64,000 nt of DNA, taken from positions 96,670-160,669 of the forward strand of contig JAIQEX010000001.1 in the NCBI GenBank assembly GCA_020073615.1, read 5' to 3'. Positions 45,276 through 54,946 of the stretch are shown here, in pieces. A program made the translations under genes and the position numbers. The notes under the pieces were generated by a model. That model saw nothing but the letters and a program-made list of their open reading frames with translations, was not told where the DNA came from and did no database searches. This stretch comes from Terriglobia bacterium. Lineage in GTDB: Bacteria; Acidobacteriota; Terriglobia; Bryobacterales; Bryobacteraceae. The stretch's first letter is position 1. Each line of letters opens with the position of its first letter.

Positions 45276-46286
45276 GTGAAGACCGGCGCGGCCATCGGAC
45301 AACCGCGCCGCCGCACCTGGCGGTGGATCCTGGGCACGGCGCTGGCCGGCATCCTGCTGTACTTCTCCCTGCGCGGCGTCGAGTGGCGGCGGGTCTGGCA
45401 AATCATCGCCGGCGCACGGTGGGGCTTCCTGGCGGCCGGTTGCGCCATCACCTGCTGCTCTTTCTTCACGCGCTCGCTCCGCTGGCGCATTCTGCTCAAC
45501 GCCGAAGAGTCCCTGGGCGTGGCCACCGTCTTCCGCGCCACCATGGCGGGATACCTGGGCAACGCGTTCCTGCCCGCCCGCGCCGGAGAGCTCGTCCGCA
45601 CCGTGGTCATCAGCAGCGGTTCGTCGCTGACCAAAACCTACGTCCTGACCACGGCCCTGTGCGAGCGCCTCATGGACGCGATCACGCTCGTGCTGTGGAG
45701 CTCGCTCATCCTCCTCGGAGTCTCACCCAAGCCGCGCTGGATGGAGGATGTGTCGCGCACCACCGCCGTCGTGGCCGCGGCCGGCGCGCTCGCCATCGCC
45801 CTGCTGCCGCATACCGGAGGGCTGATCCAGCACCTGCTCCAGCGCTTTCCCCTGCCCGCGGCGCTCCGCGCCCGCCTTCTGGCGCTGGTCGATCAGGTGC
45901 TGCTCGGCGTGCGCGCGTTTCATCATGTGCGGCGGTTCCTGAGCTTTGCGGCGCTCACCGGCGCAATCTGGATCCTCGACGCTTTCGCCATTATGGTGGG
46001 AGCGTACGGCCTGGGGCTGCACATCTCTTTCACCGTCGCCATGTTGCTCCTGACGGGTATGGGCCTGGGCAGCGCCCTGCCCTCCACCCCGGGGTACGTC
46101 GGAATCTACCAGTTCGTGGCCGTGACCGTGCTGGTGCCCTTCGGGATAGGCCGGGACGCGGCCCTGGCATATATCCTGACCGCGCAGGCGCTGAGCTACG
46201 TGGTGATCCTGATCCTGGGCGTGCCTGGTCTCTACACGCTGCGCCGCACGGCCGGCCTGCCCGCCTTGCGTAAGATGGAGGATTGA
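45276..46286 (+). CDS. Flippase-like / lysylphosphatidylglycerol synthase TM-region protein
   Basis: About 336 residues with eight or so hydrophobic helices, of the YbhN/AglD (UPF0104) family. Family markers are FFTRSLRWRILL, AGYLGNAFLPARAGELVR, LCERLMDAITLVL and GLGSALPSTPGYVGIYQF. Such proteins are linked to lipid-linked sugar flipping or membrane lipid processing. The GTG at 45276 has AGGAG ten bases upstream; the ATG at 45249 without ribosome site is the alternative. The 12 bases CCAGTGAAGACC at its start also stand at the start of the GT2 gene (43538). The stop overlaps the ABC ATPase start. Confidence 0.85.
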   Translation: MKTGAAIGQPRRRTWRWILGTALAGILLYFSLRGVEWRRVWQIIAGARWGFLAAGCAITCCSFFTRSLRWRILLNAEESLGVATVFRATMAGYLGNAFLPARAGELVRTVVISSGSSLTKTYVLTTALCERLMDAITLVLWSSLILLGVSPKPRWMEDVSRTTAVVAAAGALAIALLPHTGGLIQHLLQRFPLPAALRARLLALVDQVLLGVRAFHHVRRFLSFAALTGAIWILDAFAIMVGAYGLGLHISFTVAMLLLTGMGLGSALPSTPGYVGIYQFVAVTVLVPFGIGRDAALAYILTAQALSYVVILILGVPGLYTLRRTAGLPALRKMED

Positions 46287-47071
46287 CCACCGCGGTTCCG
46301 CTCCTCGATTTCCAGAACGTCACCGTCCAGCGCGGCGAGCGCGTGGTGCTCGATGGCGTGACGCTCGCCATTGCGCAGGGCGAGCACGCGGCCATTCTCG
46401 GCCCCAACGGCTCGGGAAAATCCACGCTCATCAAGGTGATCTCGCGCGAGCTCTACCCCCGCATTAAAGCGGAGCCCTGGTCCCTGCGCATCATGGGCCG
46501 CGAGCGCTGGAACCTCTTCGACCTGCGCCACCATCTGGGCATCGTCTCCAACGACTGGATGCAGATGTGCACGCGCGACTATCGCGCATACGAAATCGTG
46601 CTTTCGGGCTTTTTCGGCAGCGTGGGCGTCTGGCCCCACCACGTGGTGACGCCGGCGATGGAGCGCAAAGCGCGGGAAACCATGGAGCTGCTCGAGATTT
46701 CGCCTCTGGCCGAACGCCCCACCAGCCACCTCTCCAGCGGCGAAGCGCGCCGCATCCTGATCGCCCGCGCCCTGGTGCACGCCCCGCAGGCGCTGGTGCT
46801 GGACGAGCCTACCACCAGCCTGGACCTGCACGCCACCCACGAACTGCGCGAGATCCTGCGCAAGCTGGCGCGCACCGGCATCAGCATCGTCATGGTGACG
46901 CATCACCTGCCGGACATCATCCCCGAGATCGGGCGCGTGGTGCTGATGGCCAATGGACGCGTGTATGGCGATGGCCCGAAGCGGCGCCTGGTGGCGGCCG
47001 GGACGCTCTCCGGCCTCTTCGGCGTTCCCGTGGAAGTGCTGGAACGCGGCGGCTACTATCACGTACTGTAA
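46283..47071 (+). CDS. ABC transporter ATP-binding protein (ModF/YlmA-like)
   Basis: A 262-residue NBD. Walker A is [13 protein letters not shown] (about residues 41-53), the signature reads [16 protein letters not shown] (SSGE in place of SGGQ), and Walker B is [15 protein letters not shown], followed by [11 protein letters not shown]. The long insertion [17 protein letters not shown] resembles YlmA/ModF-type stand-alone ATPases. No permease gene is adjacent. The start is TTG at 46283 with GGAGGA directly before it, overlapping the flippase stop. Role unknown; possibly regulatory rather than transport. Confidence 0.82.
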   Translation: MTTAVPLLDFQNVTVQRGERVVLDGVTLAIAQGEHAAILGPNGSGKSTLIKVISRELYPRIKAEPWSLRIMGRERWNLFDLRHHLGIVSNDWMQMCTRDYRAYEIVLSGFFGSVGVWPHHVVTPAMERKARETMELLEISPLAERPTSHLSSGEARRILIARALVHAPQALVLDEPTTSLDLHATHELREILRKLARTGISIVMVTHHLPDIIPEIGRVVLMANGRVYGDGPKRRLVAAGTLSGLFGVPVEVLERGGYYHVL

Positions 47072-47101
47072 CGGCCATCCCGCGCAACTCGGCCCTTCGG
47101 A

Positions 47102-47107
47102 TATAAT
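47102..47107 (+). promoter_or_regulatory. Candidate -10 box upstream of the Tat-exported oxidoreductase
   Basis: TATAAT ends 14 bases before the ATG at 47122, almost the same layout as upstream of gmhA, giving a predicted leader of under ten bases. No clear -35. Confidence 0.4.
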
Positions 47108-47121
47108 CAGTCTTAACCTTC

Positions 47122-48330
47122 ATGCAATCCCGCCGCAATTTCATCGGGAAAGTGGCCACCGGTCTGGCCGGCACGCTGGCGGCGTCCAACGTGCTGGGCG
47201 CCAACGACCGCATCCGCATCGGCATCATCGGCCCCGGCGCCCGCGGCTCGGAAATCCTGCGCGAGGCGCTGGCCTGCCCGAATACCGAATGTGCCGGCGT
47301 CGCCGACGTGTATACCCGGCGCCTGGAAGAGTCCCGGAAGATCGCTCCCCAGGCCAAGACCTATCTCGATTACCGCCGCCTGCTGGACGACCGCGGCATC
47401 GACGCCGTCCTGATCGCCACACCGCAGCACCTGCATGCCGAGTGCTTCGTCGCCGCGCTCGACGCCGGCAAACACGTCTATCAGGAAAAGACCATGGCGT
47501 TCGACCTGGCGCACGCCAAGCGCATGCGCGCGGCGTACCAGCGCGCCGGGAGACAGCGCATCGTGCAGATCGGGCACCAGTGGTCCTCCACCGGACAGAT
47601 GGCGGACGCCGTCAGTTTCCTGAAGCCCGAGCTGATGGGCAGGGTCACGGCCATCGAGAGCCACATGTACCGCAATACGCCGCACGGCAAGCCGCAGTGG
47701 GCCCGGCCGGTCTATCCCGACATGACGCCGGAGAACATCGCCTGGCAGGCGTTCCTGGGCGAGGCGCCGCAGCGGCCCTTCGATGCCAACCGGTACATCA
47801 ACTGGCGCTACTTCTGGGACTACTCCGGCGGCAACGTCTTCGAGAACATGTGCCACCAGCTTGCGTTCTGGTACAAGGCCATGGGGTTGAAGATTCCCCA
47901 TACGGTGACCATGGCCGGCGGCCTCTACCTGTGGAAGGACGGCCGCGAAGTTCCCGACACCATGAACGTCTCCATGGAGCACCAAGAAGAGATCCTGTTT
48001 ACCTGGGCGTCCAGTTTCGGCAACAACCAGTTGGGCGTCACCGAGGACGTGCTCGGCACCGACGGCACGATTTCCCACACCCCGCAGAGCATCAGGTACG
48101 CTCCGCAAAAAGTAAACCGCAAGGACGGAAACGAAATGATGGGCGCCACGCGCGCCGATCCGAAAGCTCACATGCAAAATTTCCTGGAGTGCATCCGCGA
48201 TTCCGGCCGTCAGCCGAACTGCCCCTTCGACCTCGGCTTCCGCGTGGCCATCGCCTGCCGCATGGCGGTGGAAAGCTACCGGCAACAGCGCGCCGTCCGT
48301 TGGGACGCGGCCGCCGAAGAGATGGTTTAA
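47122..48330 (+). CDS. Tat-exported Gfo/Idh/MocA family oxidoreductase
   Basis: A 402-residue protein. The N-terminus [17 protein letters not shown] carries a twin-arginine signal. [16 protein letters not shown] is the NAD(P) loop (about residues 33-48). [26 protein letters not shown] holds the family's conserved EK-type lysine, and the C-terminal domain has [19 protein letters not shown]. Exported members presumably carry their cofactor across by Tat and act on periplasmic sugars. Such proteins are abundant in acidobacteria, planctomycetes and relatives. Substrate unknown. A short-leader promoter precedes it. Confidence 0.9.
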   Translation: MQSRRNFIGKVATGLAGTLAASNVLGANDRIRIGIIGPGARGSEILREALACPNTECAGVADVYTRRLEESRKIAPQAKTYLDYRRLLDDRGIDAVLIATPQHLHAECFVAALDAGKHVYQEKTMAFDLAHAKRMRAAYQRAGRQRIVQIGHQWSSTGQMADAVSFLKPELMGRVTAIESHMYRNTPHGKPQWARPVYPDMTPENIAWQAFLGEAPQRPFDANRYINWRYFWDYSGGNVFENMCHQLAFWYKAMGLKIPHTVTMAGGLYLWKDGREVPDTMNVSMEHQEEILFTWASSFGNNQLGVTEDVLGTDGTISHTPQSIRYAPQKVNRKDGNEMMGATRADPKAHMQNFLECIRDSGRQPNCPFDLGFRVAIACRMAVESYRQQRAVRWDAAAEEMV

Positions 48331-48341
48331 GGCATCCGACC

Positions 48342-49484
48342 GTGGAATTCGAGTACACGCCGGAACAGATTCACCTGCGCAAATCGGTCCGGGAATTCGC
48401 CGAAGCCGAGATCGCTCCGCACGTCATGGAGTGGGATGAGGGGCAGATCTTCCCGCTCGACGTGGTGCACAAATTGGGACGCCTGGGCTACATGGGCTCC
48501 GTTTTCCCGGAGGAGCTGGGCGGCGCCGGGCTGGGCTACATCGACTACTCCATCATTATTGAAGAGCTGTCGCGCGTGGATGGCTCGGTAGGCATCATCG
48601 TGGCCGCCCACACTTCGCTGTGCTCCAACCACATTTACAAGATGGGCAGCGACGAGCAGCGGCGGCGGTATCTTCCGCAGTTGGCGTCGGGCGAGTGGAT
48701 CGGCTGCTGGTCGCTGACCGAGCCCGAGGCCGGCTCCGATGCCGCGGGCACGCGCACCAGCGCCGTCAAAGAGGATTGCGGGTGGGTGCTGAACGGCGCC
48801 AAGACGTTCACCACCAACGCCCACTATGCGGACGTTTGCGTGGCCATGGCGGTGACCGACCGCGCCGCCGCGCAGCACGGCATTTCCGCCTTCATCGTGG
48901 AAAAGGGCACGCCCGGCTTCCGCGCCGGCAAGAAGGAGAACAAGCTGGGGCTGCGCGCCAGCGCCACCGGTGAAGTGATCTTCGACGGCTGCCGGCTGGG
49001 CGCCACGCAACTGCTGGGGAAGATGAACGAGGGCTTCGTGGACAGCCTGAAGGTGCTGGACGGCGGGCGCATCTCCATCGCCGCGCTCTCCATCGGCATG
49101 GCGCAGGGCGCGTACGATGCCGCGCTGCGCTACTCCAAGCTGCGGCGGCAGTTCGGCCGGCCTATCTCCGAGTTCCAGGCGATCCAGCACAAGCTGGTGG
49201 ATATGGCGCTCGATATCGATGCCGCGCGCCTGCTGAACTACCGCGCCGCCTGGATGCTCGACCGCGGCATGCGCGTCACGCGCGAATCGGCCATGGCCAA
49301 GCTGTTCGCCTCCGAAGCGGCCGTGCGCATCGCCAACGAAGCCGTGCAGATCCACGGCGGTTACGGCTTTGTGAAAGACTATCCGGTGGAGAAGTTTTAT
49401 CGCGATGTCAAGCTCTGCACCATCGGCGAGGGCACCAGCGAAATCCAGCGGCTGGTGATCGCGCGGCAACTCCTGAAAAGCTGA
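48342..49484 (+). CDS. Acyl-CoA dehydrogenase (short-chain/butyryl-CoA type)
   Basis: A 380-residue FAD enzyme. [20 protein letters not shown] and [14 protein letters not shown] are the first family signature. [20 protein letters not shown] and [23 protein letters not shown] are the second, the latter including the flavin-contact region; the base is expected at the Glu of [15 protein letters not shown]. It oxidises a short acyl-CoA. The GTG at 48342 follows the previous stop by 11 bases. The stop overlaps the MeaB fusion start (TGATG), linking it to propionate/methylmalonyl or branched-chain catabolism. Confidence 0.93.
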   Translation: MEFEYTPEQIHLRKSVREFAEAEIAPHVMEWDEGQIFPLDVVHKLGRLGYMGSVFPEELGGAGLGYIDYSIIIEELSRVDGSVGIIVAAHTSLCSNHIYKMGSDEQRRRYLPQLASGEWIGCWSLTEPEAGSDAAGTRTSAVKEDCGWVLNGAKTFTTNAHYADVCVAMAVTDRAAAQHGISAFIVEKGTPGFRAGKKENKLGLRASATGEVIFDGCRLGATQLLGKMNEGFVDSLKVLDGGRISIAALSIGMAQGAYDAALRYSKLRRQFGRPISEFQAIQHKLVDMALDIDAARLLNYRAAWMLDRGMRVTRESAMAKLFASEAAVRIANEAVQIHGGYGFVKDYPVEKFYRDVKLCTIGEGTSEIQRLVIARQLLKS

Positions 49485-50641
49485 TGGACGACTGGGCCAG
49501 CAAGATCCGGCAAGGCGACGCGCGCGCGCTCGCCCGCGCCGCCACCGGCATTGAAAACCGGGACCCGCAGGCGCTCGAGACGCTGCGCGAGCTGGCGCCC
49601 GGTTGCGGCCATGCGCGCATCGTGGGCATCACCGGGCCGCCCGGCGCCGGGAAGAGCACGCTGGTGGATGCGCTGGCGGTCGCGCTGCGGCGGCAGGGGA
49701 AGACCATCGCCATTCTGGCCGTGGATCCCACCAGCCGCATCACCGGCGGCGCCATTCTGGGCGACCGCATCCGTATGCAGCAGCACCACGCCGACCCGGG
49801 CATCTTCATCCGTTCCATGGCCACCCGCGGCTCCTCGGGCGGGCTGGCGCGCGCCACCGCCGATCTGGCGCGGCTCATGGACGCCGCCGGCAAAGATTTC
49901 GTGATCATTGAGACGGTGGGCGTGGGGCAGGACGAAATCGAAATCGCGGGCCTGGCGCAGATTACCGTGGTGGTGCTGGTCCCCGGGATGGGCGACGACG
50001 TGCAAGCCATCAAAGCGGGCATCATGGAAATTGCCGACGTGTTCGCCATCAACAAGGCCGACCAGCCGGGGGCCGATCGCGTGGAGCGCGAGTTGCAGGC
50101 GATGTTGAGCCTGGCCAACGGACGCAGGCCGGCCATCGTGCGCACCGTGGCGACGCAAGGGACGGGCATCGACGCTTTGCTGGAAGCCGTGGCCGCCGCC
50201 GATTTACCCGCCCATCGGCTGGAGCCGGCCCGCGAGCCGGCGCACATTGGCATCGATCATCTCGGAATCGCGGTCGAGAGCCTGGCGAAGGCCGTATCTT
50301 TCTATGAAAGCCTCGGCATGACCGTGGCCCATCGCGAGACCGTGGCCACCGAGAAGGTCAACGTGGCCATGCTCCCGGCCGGCGAGTCGCGCATCGAGCT
50401 GCTGGAGCCTTCCGCGCCCGATTCTCCGGTGGGAAAGTTTCTGGAGAAGCGCGGCGCCGGGCTGCATCACGTGGCCCTGCGCGTGCCCGATCTCGCTGCC
50501 GCCGTCGGGCGCCTGCGCGCGGCCGGCGCCCGGCTGTTGAACGAGCCGCGCCAGGGCGCCGGCGGACATCTCTACGTGTTCGTGCACCCCGCTTCCACCG
50601 GCGGCGTGCTGTTGGAGCTCATCCAGGAGAGCGGACGTTGA
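49484..50641 (+). CDS. Fusion: MeaB/ArgK GTPase + methylmalonyl-CoA epimerase
   Basis: A 385-residue protein. Residues about 1-240 are the G3E GTPase chaperone of methylmalonyl-CoA mutase: Walker [13 protein letters not shown] (48-59), [14 protein letters not shown] (141-154) and NKAD (190-193). Residues about 253-381 are a vicinal-oxygen-chelate epimerase: IDHLGIAV (His259), RIELLEP (Glu305), [10 protein letters not shown] (His329) and LLELIQ (Glu378) supply the expected metal ligands. The MeaB part is shorter than usual (about 240 against 310-330), so the C-terminal dimerisation arm seems replaced by the epimerase. It joins mutase maintenance and substrate epimerisation. No mutase gene is in the window. 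Confidence 0.9.
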   Translation: MDDWASKIRQGDARALARAATGIENRDPQALETLRELAPGCGHARIVGITGPPGAGKSTLVDALAVALRRQGKTIAILAVDPTSRITGGAILGDRIRMQQHHADPGIFIRSMATRGSSGGLARATADLARLMDAAGKDFVIIETVGVGQDEIEIAGLAQITVVVLVPGMGDDVQAIKAGIMEIADVFAINKADQPGADRVERELQAMLSLANGRRPAIVRTVATQGTGIDALLEAVAAADLPAHRLEPAREPAHIGIDHLGIAVESLAKAVSFYESLGMTVAHRETVATEKVNVAMLPAGESRIELLEPSAPDSPVGKFLEKRGAGLHHVALRVPDLAAAVGRLRAAGARLLNEPRQGAGGHLYVFVHPASTGGVLLELIQESGR

Positions 50642-51498
50642 AGGCGGAAATCGGCATCATCGGCGGCAGCGGGCTCTACTCCATGGACGGGTTTGAGACG
50701 CTCGAGGAAGCGCATATCGAAACGCCGTTCGGGCCGCCCTCGGACAATTACGTGCTGGGCACGTTGGCGGGGCGGCGGGTGGCGTTTCTGTCGCGCCACG
50801 GGCAGGGGCATCGTTTATCGCCGTCGGAGCTGAATTACCGGGCGAACATTTACGGCATGAAAGCGCTGGGCGTGGAGCGCATCATTTCGCTCAGCGCCGT
50901 GGGCTCGCTCAAGGAAGAGCACCGGCCGCTCGATTTCGTCATCCCCGACCAGTTCTTCGACCGCACTCGCGGCCGCGTCTCTACGTTCTTCGGCGAGGGC
51001 CTGGTGGCGCATGTCAGCTTCGCCGATCCCGTTTGCCCGCAACTGGCGGCGGTGGCGGCGGACGCCTGCCGCGCCGCCGGCGTCAACGTCAAAGAAGGCG
51101 GCACCTATCTCTGCATGGAGGGACCGGCGTTCTCCACCAAAGCCGAATCCAACGTCTACCGGAGCTGGGGCATGGACGTGATCGGCATGACCAACCTCCA
51201 GGAGGCGAAGCTGGCGCGCGAGGCCGAGATCTGTTACGTGACCGTGGCCATGGTGACGGATTATGATTGCTGGCACGCCGATCACGACTCCGTGACCGTG
51301 AACGACATTATCGGCAACCTGATGAAGAACGCCGAGAACGCCTGCCAGGTGGTGGCCGCGGCGGTGGCCGCCATGCCCACCGGGCGAAGCTGCAAGTGCG
51401 GCTCGGCACTCTCCCACGCCATCATCACGGACCACAAACTGGTGCCCGAAGCCACGCGCAAGAAGCTGGGGATCCTGATTGAGAAGTATTTCGTGTAA
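50638..51498 (+). CDS. mtnP: S-methyl-5'-thioadenosine phosphorylase
   Basis: A 286-residue purine nucleoside phosphorylase. [15 protein letters not shown] (about residues 5-19) is the phosphate loop. [37 protein letters not shown] and [17 protein letters not shown] are the PNP/MTAP family-2 signatures. It recycles methylthioadenosine to adenine and methylthioribose 1-phosphate. The start is a TTG overlapping the previous stop. It is co-directional with a GT9-like gene that overlaps its 3' end by 20 bases. Confidence 0.92.
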   Translation: MKAEIGIIGGSGLYSMDGFETLEEAHIETPFGPPSDNYVLGTLAGRRVAFLSRHGQGHRLSPSELNYRANIYGMKALGVERIISLSAVGSLKEEHRPLDFVIPDQFFDRTRGRVSTFFGEGLVAHVSFADPVCPQLAAVAADACRAAGVNVKEGGTYLCMEGPAFSTKAESNVYRSWGMDVIGMTNLQEAKLAREAEICYVTVAMVTDYDCWHADHDSVTVNDIIGNLMKNAENACQVVAAAVAAMPTGRSCKCGSALSHAIITDHKLVPEATRKKLGILIEKYFV

Positions 51499-52699
51499 GC
51501 AGATCGCGCAGGAGGTTCTGGAGCGGTGCCTCGCCGGCAAGCCGCCCAAGGAGATGCCGCGCGCGCTGGTGGAAGATGCCTGCGGGCATGCCCTCTTCGG
51601 ACTTCTGGTGGAGGGCTTGGCGGATCGCTTCGAGCCGTCGTTGTGCGACATCTACGCCCGCCTGTTCGCGCAGGCGGTGGCCTGCGCCGGCGCCGATACC
51701 GACGCGGCCACCCTGGTGGCCCGCTATGAGCGCGTGCGTCGCACCCGCCCGGTTACCGGCAAGCCGCATCGCGTGTTCGTGCTCTCGCGCGTCACCCTGG
51801 GGGCGGACGTGGCGGTTTCGAGCGTGCTGCTGGCCGCCGCCAAGCGGCGCTTCCCGCATGCCGAGGTGGTCTTTGTGGGCCCGCGCAAAAACTACGAGCT
51901 GTTCGCGGCAGATCCGCATATTCACCACGTGCCGGTCGCCTACCAGCGCGGCGGATTGCGCGCGCGCCTGGCGGTGTGGGACGAGCTCAAGACGCTGCTT
52001 GCCGCGCCCGATGCGGTGGTGCTCGATCCCGATTCCCGCCTCACGCAGCTCGGCCTGTTGCCGGTGTGCGCCGAAGAACGCTACCACCTGTTCGAAAGCC
52101 GCGGCTATGGCGGCGCCAACGGCGGTGCGTTGCCGGACCTGACCGCGGCGTGGGCGGCCGAAACGTTGGGCGTTTCCGGCGTCCGGCCATACGTGGCGTT
52201 GGGGCGCGCTCCCCAGCGCGGCGCTCACATCGCCGTCAGCCTGGGCGTGGGCGAAAACCACGCCAAGCGCCTTCCCGACCCGTTCGAAGAGCAACTGCTG
52301 GCGCTGCTGGCCGAAACGGGCGCGCCGCTGTGCGTCGACAAAGGCGCTGGCGGCGAGGAAGGCGAGCGGATGGAGCGCGCCCTCGAGCGCTCGGGCGTGA
52401 AGGCCACGGTCTGGGAAGGATCGTTCGCCGGATTCGCCGCCATCATCGCGGCCAGCCGGCTGTACGTGGGCTACGATTCGGCCGGTCAACACGTAGCCGC
52501 CGCGGCCGGCGTGCCGCTGATCAGCATTTTCGCGGGCTTTCCCGCGCCGCGCATGTTCGACCGCTGGCGCCCGGTCAGCCCGGGCGCCACCGTCATCCGC
52601 GTGGACCGGCCGAACGCGGAGGAGGTGCTGGACCGCGTCAAAGGCGCTCTGCAGGCCATCGGAGAAGCCGCGGGGCCCCAGGCCGCCATGCCGGCTTAG
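51479..52699 (+). CDS. GT9 (heptosyltransferase)-like protein
   Basis: A 406-residue protein. The middle and C-terminal parts fit the ADP-heptose:LPS heptosyltransferase fold: [60 protein letters not shown] and, for the donor site, [27 protein letters not shown]. The first 90 residues have no such match and may bind another substrate. The start is TTG at 51479, with GGGGA about six bases upstream; an ATG at 51554 is an alternative. The 3' end overlaps the convergent zinc-ribbon gene. Not near LPS core genes, so the acceptor is open. Confidence 0.72.
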   Translation: MRSISCKQIAQEVLERCLAGKPPKEMPRALVEDACGHALFGLLVEGLADRFEPSLCDIYARLFAQAVACAGADTDAATLVARYERVRRTRPVTGKPHRVFVLSRVTLGADVAVSSVLLAAAKRRFPHAEVVFVGPRKNYELFAADPHIHHVPVAYQRGGLRARLAVWDELKTLLAAPDAVVLDPDSRLTQLGLLPVCAEERYHLFESRGYGGANGGALPDLTAAWAAETLGVSGVRPYVALGRAPQRGAHIAVSLGVGENHAKRLPDPFEEQLLALLAETGAPLCVDKGAGGEEGERMERALERSGVKATVWEGSFAGFAAIIAASRLYVGYDSAGQHVAAAAGVPLISIFAGFPAPRMFDRWRPVSPGATVIRVDRPNAEEVLDRVKGALQAIGEAAGPQAAMPA

Positions 52700-53132
52700 A
52701 CCCAATATCTTCACTTGATGGCGTGGACGCCGCCCCTGCCCCCTTCAACCACGCGCCCAGTAGCCGCAACGCCCCGCCACGCTCGGTGTCCTGGATGGCT
52801 TGCGCCTCGCTGGCGAGCACTAGCGCCCGCTCTACGTCTCCCGCGTCCAGCGCCTGCCGGGCTGTCTGACGCAATTGCCAGGCCTGCACCGCCAGCCGCA
52901 TCAGCGGCTCCAGGTCGGCGCCGCAACGCGAGCAGATACGCACACCGCGAAAACGCGCCTGGCAAACCGGGCACCGGTTCTCGACGCCGGCGCTGCGCAG
53001 TCCTGAGGAAAGAGCCGCGCGCGGCGCGTCCTGGACCCCGCTGGAGGCGGCCTCCGGCGGGCGGCGCATCAGCGCCGCCAGGAATGCCGCCGCGGCGCGC
53101 ACCAGCGCATGTACCCTGACCGATCGCGTCAA
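52638..53132 (-). CDS. Small zinc-ribbon protein at the end of the chaperone operon
   Basis: A 164-residue protein. A four-cysteine ribbon CPVCQARFRGVRICSRCGAD (Cys54, 57, 67, 70) is followed by a helical hairpin WQLRQTARQALDAGDVERAL (about residues 85-104) that looks like a TPR/HEAT-type pair. The TTG at 53132 overlaps the Hsp70 stop (TTGA). Its last 62 bases overlap the convergent GT9-like gene in a different frame; the last residues may be imprecise. No named family. Position suggests a partner or adaptor of the Hsp70 system. Confidence 0.65.
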   Translation of the reverse strand: MTRSVRVHALVRAAAAFLAALMRRPPEAASSGVQDAPRAALSSGLRSAGVENRCPVCQARFRGVRICSRCGADLEPLMRLAVQAWQLRQTARQALDAGDVERALVLASEAQAIQDTERGGALRLLGAWLKGAGAASTPSSEDIGSKPAWRPGAPRLLRWPAERL

Positions 53133-54946
53133 CTTCCGCCCTCCACGAAGAACAGCAGCTCCTTCAGCGCACCGCTGGCCTCCTGCAACGCCGCCGCGTC
53201 GCGCGATGCCATGGCCGTCTCGATCTTCTCGTGCAGGTCGATCGCCTCCTCGCGGTCTTCGGCGTGCATTTTGGCCAGCAACCGGCGCGAACGCTCCAGC
53301 AGGCTCTCTAACCCCGCATCTCCCGCCGCGCCCACACGGGCCGGCATTTCGATTACCCGTGCGCCCGCATCCACCACGTCCTCTTCGAGGTCTTCGGCCG
53401 TCTCCCACGCGTCGTCCACCATTTCGCCGCGCGTCTCGTACAACTCCTGAATCCGTTTCCGCCCCGCCGCGATCTCCTCGGCGCTCTTCGCCCGCAACGC
53501 ATTGTCGATCCGGATGTGCTTCGATTTGCCGGTCCGCTTCTCCACCGCCGCCACCTCCAGAATGCCGTCCAGATCGAGGCGCATCCGGCAGAGAATCTCG
53601 TTGGCGTCCTCCATCGAAGTCAGGCCTTCGATGCGGAAATCGCCTACCAGGATGTTCTTCAGCGCGTCCTCGTCGTCGCCCTGATAGACGTGGACATCCA
53701 CCTCGGTTTGATGCGAGTGGCTGGTCAGGTACGGCTCGGTGCGTGTCAACGGCAGCGGCGTGTTGCGCCGGATGATGGGCTTGTAGCAGTGCGAATAGGG
53801 GTAGCCGTCGCGCATGCCGAGATAGGAGACGCCGAACGAGTACGGCGAAACGTCCACCAGCACGCGGTCCACGGCGCGCCCGGCGAGGCGCGACGCCATT
53901 ACGCCTGCGCCCAGCGCCACGGCCAGATCTGGATGCACGTCCTGCCGCGGCTCCAGACCGGTGGCTTCCATCAGCAGGCTGGAGACCAGCGGCGTGCGCG
54001 TGGAGCCGCCCACCAGCAGAATTGCATCCATGTCGCCGGGCTTCTTGCCGGAATCCTGCAGCGCCTTGGACACGCTGTCGAGCGTCGATTCCACCAGCGG
54101 ACGAATCATGGCCTCATATTCGTCGCGCGAAATCTCGACTTCCAGGTGGAGGGGCCGGAAGAGCCGCGTGACCAGCGCCTCCTCGCGGATCTTGACGTAC
54201 GGTTCGAAGCTCAGTTTTTTCTTGGCCTCCTCCGCCGCCCACCAGAGCCTCGCCTTGGCCGCCGGATGCCCCTCGCGCACATCGACGCCGCGCTGCTTTT
54301 CGAACTCCGCCGCCAGCCGCTCCGCCAGCAGATCGTCGAAGTCGTCGCCGCCCAGGCGGTTGTTGCCGTGGCTCGCCAGCACCTCGGTGATGTCGCCCTC
54401 CACCGTCACCACCGAGACGTCGAACGTGCCGCCGCCCAGGTCGTAAATCAACACCGTGTGCCGCGATCCGTCGCCGTAGCCGTAGGCCAGGCTGGCCGCC
54501 GTCGGCTCGTTGAGGATGCGCACCACTTCCAGTCCCGCCAGCGCCCCGGCCTCGCGCGTGGCGTTCCGCTGCGCATCCGAAAAGTAGGCGGGCACGGTGA
54601 TCACGGCCTTCTGCGGGCGCTCGCCCAGCGCGCAGTGCGCCCACTCCGCCAGCTCGCGCAGGATGAGCGCGGAGATCTCCTGCGGCAGAAAATCCTTGCT
54701 GCCCACGCGCACTTTCTCCTCGCTGCCCATCTGGCGCTTGATGCTGCGCACCGTGCGCTCGGGATAGAGCGCCTGCTGGTTGCGTGCCGCTTCGCCCACC
54801 AGCAGTTCTCCCGCCGCCGAAAACCCCACGCAGGAGGGCAGCATGCGCGTATCTCCCGGCCCCAGCACCCGCACCTGGCCGCCGGTGAAGGCGGCGATCT
54901 CCGAATTCGTAGTCCCTAAGTCGATACCGGCAATCAGATCGCTCAT
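53129..54946 (-). CDS. Hsp70 (DnaK-type) chaperone, second-copy type
   Basis: A 605-residue Hsp70. The ATPase domain has AGIDLGTTNSEIAAF (about residues 6-20), KAVITVPAYFSDAQRNATRE, RILNEPTAASLAYGYG, IYDLGGGTFDVSVVTVEGDI and LLVGGSTRTPLVSSLL. The inter-domain linker reads VDRVLVDVSPYSFGV in place of DVLLLDVTPLSLGI, and the substrate domain and lid are divergent and acidic near the end, without an EEVD-type or DnaK-type tail. It is therefore probably a specialised rather than the housekeeping DnaK. The ATG at 54946 overlaps the GrpE stop by four bases. Confidence 0.92.
   Translation of the reverse strand: MSDLIAGIDLGTTNSEIAAFTGGQVRVLGPGDTRMLPSCVGFSAAGELLVGEAARNQQALYPERTVRSIKRQMGSEEKVRVGSKDFLPQEISALILRELAEWAHCALGERPQKAVITVPAYFSDAQRNATREAGALAGLEVVRILNEPTAASLAYGYGDGSRHTVLIYDLGGGTFDVSVVTVEGDITEVLASHGNNRLGGDDFDDLLAERLAAEFEKQRGVDVREGHPAAKARLWWAAEEAKKKLSFEPYVKIREEALVTRLFRPLHLEVEISRDEYEAMIRPLVESTLDSVSKALQDSGKKPGDMDAILLVGGSTRTPLVSSLLMEATGLEPRQDVHPDLAVALGAGVMASRLAGRAVDRVLVDVSPYSFGVSYLGMRDGYPYSHCYKPIIRRNTPLPLTRTEPYLTSHSHQTEVDVHVYQGDDEDALKNILVGDFRIEGLTSMEDANEILCRMRLDLDGILEVAAVEKRTGKSKHIRIDNALRAKSAEEIAAGRKRIQELYETRGEMVDDAWETAEDLEEDVVDAGARVIEMPARVGAAGDAGLESLLERSRRLLAKMHAEDREEAIDLHEKIETAMASRDAAALQEASGALKELLFFVEGGS

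Noticed and set aside
48327-49469. 380-codon minus-strand frame
   Set aside because: Shadow of the acyl-CoA dehydrogenase gene.
53516-54919. 467-codon plus-strand frame
   Set aside because: Antisense to the Hsp70 gene; no domain pattern.
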